Source: WHSO01 sp963732875 (GTDB lineage: Bacteria > Pseudomonadota > Alphaproteobacteria > SMXQ01). Taken from it: DNA of 64,000 nucleotides. The position numbers and the translations under genes were made by a program. Location of the stretch: assembly GCA_963732875.1 (NCBI GenBank), contig CAVTBD010000003.1, positions 620,001-684,000 of the forward strand, given 5' to 3'. This document shows positions 60,359 through 64,000 of the stretch, one piece after another. Every line of letters begins with the position of its first letter. The first letter of the stretch is position 1. The notes under the pieces were generated by a model, which was not told where the DNA came from, ran no database searches, and was given only the letters and a program-made list of their open reading frames with translations.

Positions 60359-60892
60359 GTGACGGACGTGACCGAAACCGCCGACATCGAGACGATCCGG
60401 GCGCGGGCGAAGGAGGCCAACGTCAACGAGCAGACTCTGCTTGCGACGGACTACCTCAACCATTTCAACGAGGCGTTGATGTTGCTCGAGCTGGTGCCCG
60501 ACATGCCCGAATGCCTCGATGATCTGGCGAGTTGGGAGCCGATCGGTTACGAGGAGCATTTCCGCCGTTCCTCGCTCTCGGGTCGTGCGCTCGTCATCAA
60601 TGCCTATGCCCATTCGCCGGCGGAGTACCGCGAGCCTTTTGACGAGGTGATCCGCCGGCTCGGCGACCTGGTTCAGGCCGCCATCGCCTGTGCCGGCACC
60701 ATGATCGCACGCGGCAATACCGAGGCCGCGGACCGCATCATCGGACGTGCCATGCCCGCGATCCGCGAACTGCAGGAGGCGGCGGCCGCCATCATCAACG
60801 GCGCCCACGTGAGCTTCAACCGCGGCGAGATCGTGGAAAGCGCCGATACCACCCTCAACCAGGCGGAAATCGACCAGCTGCTCGGCCGGTGA
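60359..60892 (+). CDS. Hypothetical helical protein with a FliM-like C-terminal peptide
   Basis: About 177 residues from GTG 60359 (an earlier GTG at 60326 is possible). It is soluble and mostly helical (LNHFNEALMLLELVPDMPE, EVIRRLGDLVQAAIACAG), with no signal peptide. The last residues, LNQAEIDQLLG, closely resemble the CheY-binding N-terminal peptide of FliM (LSQ-x-EIDALL type), here at a C-terminus as in CheZ. I do not recognise the rest. No flagellar or chemotaxis gene is in the window, so a link to motility is only a suggestion. Confidence 0.7.
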   Translation: MTDVTETADIETIRARAKEANVNEQTLLATDYLNHFNEALMLLELVPDMPECLDDLASWEPIGYEEHFRRSSLSGRALVINAYAHSPAEYREPFDEVIRRLGDLVQAAIACAGTMIARGNTEAADRIIGRAMPAIRELQEAAAAIINGAHVSFNRGEIVESADTTLNQAEIDQLLGR

Positions 60893-60905
60893 GCAACATC
60901 ATGCT

Positions 60906-62039
60906 CTACTTCCGTTGGATGTCGGGCATGGCCACCGGCTGGTCCGGGAACCCGTCGAGCGGCGCCAGAGCCTCCTTCTCGCGCGAGAACAGCGGCGCGC
61001 TCTGCATGTAGACGATCAGCAGCTTCGCCACCGAGGCGATGGCATCCATGTTGGTGCGCTCGTATCCGTGGGAGGCATCGATGCCGAAGGTGATGAGCGA
61101 GGTGCGGATGTCGTTGCCGGCCTCGACCGCGGTGGCACTGTCGGAGCGGTAGTAGCGGAATACGTCGCGCTGGCAGTCGATTCCGTGCTTGCCGCACAGC
61201 TCGATCAGGCGGCGCGTCAGGTGGTAGTCGAATGGGCCGGTCGAATCCGCCATCGATACGGTCACGCCGAACTCGCGCGAGCCCTGGCCCGGGGCCACGG
61301 TGCCGTTGTCGACCGAGACCATCTCGGCGACGTCGCCGTGGAGCACCGCCGAGGCGCCCGAGCCGACCTCCTCTGAGATCGTGAACAGGAGGTGGCAGTC
61401 GACGGGAAGCGTCGCGCCCGCCGCCGTGATCTCGCGCGCGGCGGCCAGCATCGCCGCCGCCCCGGCCTTGTCGTCGAGGTGGCGGGAATTGATGTAGCCG
61501 CCGTCGGTGATCTCGGGGATCGGGTCGACGGCGATGATGTCGCCGACGTTGATGCCGTGGCGCACGAGGTCGTCCCGGTTCTCGATCCGGGCGTCGATGC
61601 GCAGCTCGACATGCTCCCAGCCGACCGGCTGAGAGTCGACTTCCTTGTTATAGGTATGCCCCGAAGCCTTGAGCGGCAGTACCGTGCCGCGGAACGCGCT
61701 GTCGTCGGTGAACAGCGTCACCCGGGCCCCCTCGATGAAGCGCGCCGACCAGTGGCCGATGGGGGAGACGCGCAGCCGGCCGTTGTCCTTGAGCTCCTTG
61801 ACGATGGCGCCGAGGGTGTCGATGTGGCTGACCACGGCACGGTCGGGACTTTCCTGCTTGCCCTTGAGCGTGGCACGGATCGCGCCGCGCCGCGTGAGCT
61901 CGACCTGGGCGCCCATCTTCTCGAGCTCCGTCGAGACGAAATGCACGATGCCGTCGGTGTAGCCGGTCGGGCTCGGGATCTCGAGCAGCTTGAGCAGGGT
62001 TTTCTCCAGATACTGGGGGTTCGGCTTGATCGCTTTCAC
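60906..62039 (-). CDS. Osmoprotectant NAGGN system M42-family peptidase
   Basis: A 377-residue di-zinc peptidase of family M42. Metal and catalytic residues appear in order: VVSHIDTLGAIV (His), NSRHLDDKAGAAAML (Asp), TISEEVGSGAS (Glu-Glu), VSVDNGTVA (Asp) and DASHGYERT (His). It starts with GTG at 62039, overlapping the ngg stop as GTGA. The family is defined by its place next to genes making N-acetylglutaminylglutamine amide (NAGGN). It probably processes or recycles that dipeptide osmolyte; the exact reaction is not established to my knowledge. Confidence 0.9.
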   Translation of the reverse strand: MKAIKPNPQYLEKTLLKLLEIPSPTGYTDGIVHFVSTELEKMGAQVELTRRGAIRATLKGKQESPDRAVVSHIDTLGAIVKELKDNGRLRVSPIGHWSARFIEGARVTLFTDDSAFRGTVLPLKASGHTYNKEVDSQPVGWEHVELRIDARIENRDDLVRHGINVGDIIAVDPIPEITDGGYINSRHLDDKAGAAAMLAAAREITAAGATLPVDCHLLFTISEEVGSGASAVLHGDVAEMVSVDNGTVAPGQGSREFGVTVSMADSTGPFDYHLTRRLIELCGKHGIDCQRDVFRYYRSDSATAVEAGNDIRTSLITFGIDASHGYERTNMDAIASVAKLLIVYMQSAPLFSREKEALAPLDGFPDQPVAMPDIQRK

Positions 62040-63850
62040 GGCTGGGCCCTCATTGGTTGCTGCCGGTGGGCGGGAAGGCGGGTGACGGTCTGGGGGAACA
62101 GCAGGTCCATGAAACGCTCGGCGGTCGGCTGCGGTTCGTGGTTGGCGAGACCGGGGCGCTCGTTGACCTCGACGATCACGTATTGCTCGCCTTCGACGGA
62201 AGGCACCAGCATGTCGATGCCGGCGACCGGGATGGCGAGGGCCCGGGCCGCCGCAAGCCCGGCCTCGGCAAGGACCGGATTGAGTTTCGGGGTCACGTCG
62301 CTGATGGTGCCGCCGGTGTGCAAATTCGCCGTGCGGCGTACCAGCAGCTTCTCGCCATAGGGCAGGACGTCCTCGAGGGTGTGGTGGTTCGAAGCGATGC
62401 AGGTCTGCGTCGCGTGGTCGAGCGGGATGCAGCTCTCGCCGTGGGTGGCGGCGGCGCGGCGCCGGCTCAGGCGCCCGATCAGATGGGCCACGGTATCGGT
62501 GCCGTTGCCGACGATCTCGGGCGGGTGGCGCACGGCGGCGGCGACCACCTCTTCGCCGATCACCACCAGGCGCAGGTCGTCGCCCGGCACGCATTGCTCG
62601 ATCAGCACGTCGCTGCAGATCAGTTTGGCGTTCTCGACGGCGCGCGCCAGAGCGTCCGCTTCGGTGACGCCGACGGTAATGCCCTGGCCCTGCTCGCCGC
62701 GCACCGGTTTGACCACCACCTCGCCGTGGCGGGCAAGGAAGCGGGCATTGACCTCGGGCTCGGCAGCTCGGATCTGCTCGGGGACGTTGAGCCCCGCCCG
62801 GGACAGCACGTGATGGGTCGCTTCCTTGTTGTCGCACAGCGACATGGATACCGCGCTGGTGATATCCGTCAGGGATTCGCGGCAGCGGATCGAACGGCCG
62901 CCGAACTCGAGCCGGAAATAGCCGCGCTCGGCATCGAGGATTTCGACGCCGATGCCGCGCCGGCGCGCCTCGTCGACGATGATGGTGGCGTAGGGGTTGA
63001 GCTCGGCGGCGGGTTCGGGCCCGGTGTAGAGCCGTTCGTTGACCGGGTTGCGGTTCTTGACGGCGAAAGTCGTGACCTGCTGGAACCCGAGCTTCTTGTA
63101 AAGCGCGATCGCCTCGCTGTTGTCGTGCATCACGGACAGGTCCATGAAGGCGCGCCCGCGCGCCTTGAAGCGCTCCGCCAGTCGCCGGCTCAGGGCTTCC
63201 CCGATACCGGGATGGCGCGTCTGGGGGTCGACCGCGAGACTCCAGAGGCTGGAGCCGCCTTCGGGATCGTCGAACGTTTCGACGTGGTCGACCCCCATGA
63301 CCACGCCGATCACGGCGTCGGATTCCTCGTCGCGTGCAACCAGGATGATGCGCCGCTTGGGCGTCTCGGCGCCCGGGAAAGAAGTCAGATCCAGCATCAT
63401 CATCCTGCGCGCGAGATAGATGCGATTGATATCGTCGAAGTCTTCCGGAATGCGCGCCGGGGTGATGACGAACCCGCTTTCGCGCCGCTGACCGGGACGG
63501 TAATCCGACAGCCACAGGCGATAGGTGTCAGACGGGTCCAGGAACAGGTTGAGCGGGGCGCGTGCCAGCACGACGTGGGGGTCGGCAACATAGAACGCGA
63601 TATCGCGGCGCCCTTCCAATTCGTGCGACAGCTCGTCGGCGATGGCATCGGGGCTGGCGAAGGTATGGGCGAAGATCAGCCGGCCCCAGCCGCAGTCGAG
63701 GACGGCGTCGGTGCGCGCCTCGCCATCGTCCGGACTCTTGCCGCGAAGCGACGGGCCGGAGCGGCGCTCGAGCCGTGCCTGGGAGGCGGCACGGGCCGGC
63801 TTGGCACCGCGCGTGGATTTGGATGGCCGAGCCGGATTCGGTTTCTTCAT
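62036..63850 (-). CDS. ngg: N-acetylglutaminylglutamine synthetase (GNAT plus ATP-grasp)
   Basis: A 604-residue two-domain enzyme. A GNAT acetyltransferase domain (about 110-260; RHPGIGEALSRRLAERFKARG) is followed by an ATP-grasp ligase domain (~310-590; VVKPVRGEQGQGITVGV and the metal-site YVIVEVNERPGLANH). It acetylates glutamine and joins it to a second glutamine; the amidotransferase encoded upstream then makes NAGGN, an osmoprotectant. Start ATG 63850 with GGAGACGGTG upstream. It lies 10 bases after the asnO stop and overlaps the peptidase gene. Confidence 0.9.
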   Translation of the reverse strand: MKKPNPARPSKSTRGAKPARAASQARLERRSGPSLRGKSPDDGEARTDAVLDCGWGRLIFAHTFASPDAIADELSHELEGRRDIAFYVADPHVVLARAPLNLFLDPSDTYRLWLSDYRPGQRRESGFVITPARIPEDFDDINRIYLARRMMMLDLTSFPGAETPKRRIILVARDEESDAVIGVVMGVDHVETFDDPEGGSSLWSLAVDPQTRHPGIGEALSRRLAERFKARGRAFMDLSVMHDNSEAIALYKKLGFQQVTTFAVKNRNPVNERLYTGPEPAAELNPYATIIVDEARRRGIGVEILDAERGYFRLEFGGRSIRCRESLTDITSAVSMSLCDNKEATHHVLSRAGLNVPEQIRAAEPEVNARFLARHGEVVVKPVRGEQGQGITVGVTEADALARAVENAKLICSDVLIEQCVPGDDLRLVVIGEEVVAAAVRHPPEIVGNGTDTVAHLIGRLSRRRAAATHGESCIPLDHATQTCIASNHHTLEDVLPYGEKLLVRRTANLHTGGTISDVTPKLNPVLAEAGLAAARALAIPVAGIDMLVPSVEGEQYVIVEVNERPGLANHEPQPTAERFMDLLFPQTVTRLPAHRQQPMRAQP

Positions 63851-63860
63851 CACCGTCTCC

Positions 63861-64000
63861 TTACTGGATACCGTGGGTGGAAAGCCATTTCTCGAGCACC
63901 GCCATCTGCCACAGATGGGATCCGTTGAGCGGCGAGATGTGGTCGTCGGGCGCCGCCAGCACGCGGGCGACGTAGGCAGGATCGAACAGGCCCCGCGCCG
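63861..64000 (-). CDS. asnO: NAGGN amidotransferase (asparagine synthase-like), 3' end only
   Basis: The last 45 codons of a gene that continues beyond the window. They end in TAA at 63861. The tail reads GLFDPAYVARVLAAPDDHIS then GSHLWQMAVLEKWLSTHGIQ, the usual C-terminus of AsnB-like N-acetylglutaminylglutamine amidotransferases. The gene order asnO-ngg-peptidase supports the assignment. Domains cannot be checked because the 5' part is missing. Confidence 0.85.
   Translation of the reverse strand, partial: ARGLFDPAYVARVLAAPDDHISPLNGSHLWQMAVLEKWLSTHGIQ

Overview
The window is GC-rich (wobble positions mostly G or C) and gene-dense. The families point to an alphaproteobacterium, most likely near the Rhodospirillales: a Usg protein, a BigR-type sulfide switch, the NAGGN osmoprotectant genes, Bug-type binding proteins, a GAAC-N7-GAAC SOS box of the alphaproteobacterial type, and a small basic protein starting MARKPNYNFEKRQRE. 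No rRNA, tRNA, CRISPR array, transposase or phage gene was seen. The taxonomic call is inference from gene content.

Layout. 0-5 kb: two small charged proteins, then a MarR-EmrA-EmrB efflux operon and a small protein with its own terminator. 4.7-6.6 kb: NikR and a divergent nickel permease with a NikR-like operator between them. 6.6-7.1 kb: a gene-free stretch with a repeat, a hairpin and an isolated SOS-type promoter. 7.1-9.8 kb: a sulfide/persulfide module (Blh hydrolase, BigR, rhodanese, TauE/SafE) with twin operators. 9.9-16.3 kb: transporters and single enzymes, ending in a Bug solute-binding protein and PhhB. 16.4-18.4 kb: a two-subunit 2-oxoacid dehydrogenase E1. 19-28 kb: an LVIVD-repeat protein, an orphan Fbp-type permease, a broken CHASE2 histidine kinase, a FecR protein and a two-partner-secretion outer-membrane protein.

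28-51 kb is a catabolic region rich in vicinal-oxygen-chelate (VOC) proteins, oxidoreductases, amidohydrolases and cupins. At its centre lies a leftward gene run (43.6-35.9 kb): VOC-Rieske fusion, VOC, two-domain VOC, creatinase-like M24 protein, solute-binding protein, VOC-Rieske fusion, VOC, solute-binding protein. The [VOC-Rieske + VOC] pair is present twice with the same one-base junction. A LysR gene sits just upstream, and a CoA-transferase/thiolase-like/DUF35 trio follows the next promoter region. 51-58.4 kb: enolase-superfamily enzyme, ADP-forming acyl-CoA synthetase and a complete Fbp-type ABC importer whose binding protein is interrupted. 58.4-64 kb: a fatty acid hydroxylase, a DsbA-like protein, an uncharacterised protein, and the NAGGN genes (peptidase, synthetase, and the 3' end of the amidotransferase running off the window).

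The strongest candidates for something undescribed are two. First, a cysteine-paired C-terminal module (SRT-x19-C-x15-C, no gaps) is shared by three periplasmic binding proteins of two unrelated families. Second, duplicated VOC-Rieske fusion proteins are encoded next to those binding proteins. Two palindromic repeat families with TAGAGC/GCTCTA ends punctuate the window, and several supply the stop codon of the preceding gene. At least ten apparent single-base indels and one nonsense codon break otherwise intact genes. Whether these are real decay or assembly errors must be settled before any of those genes is called dead.
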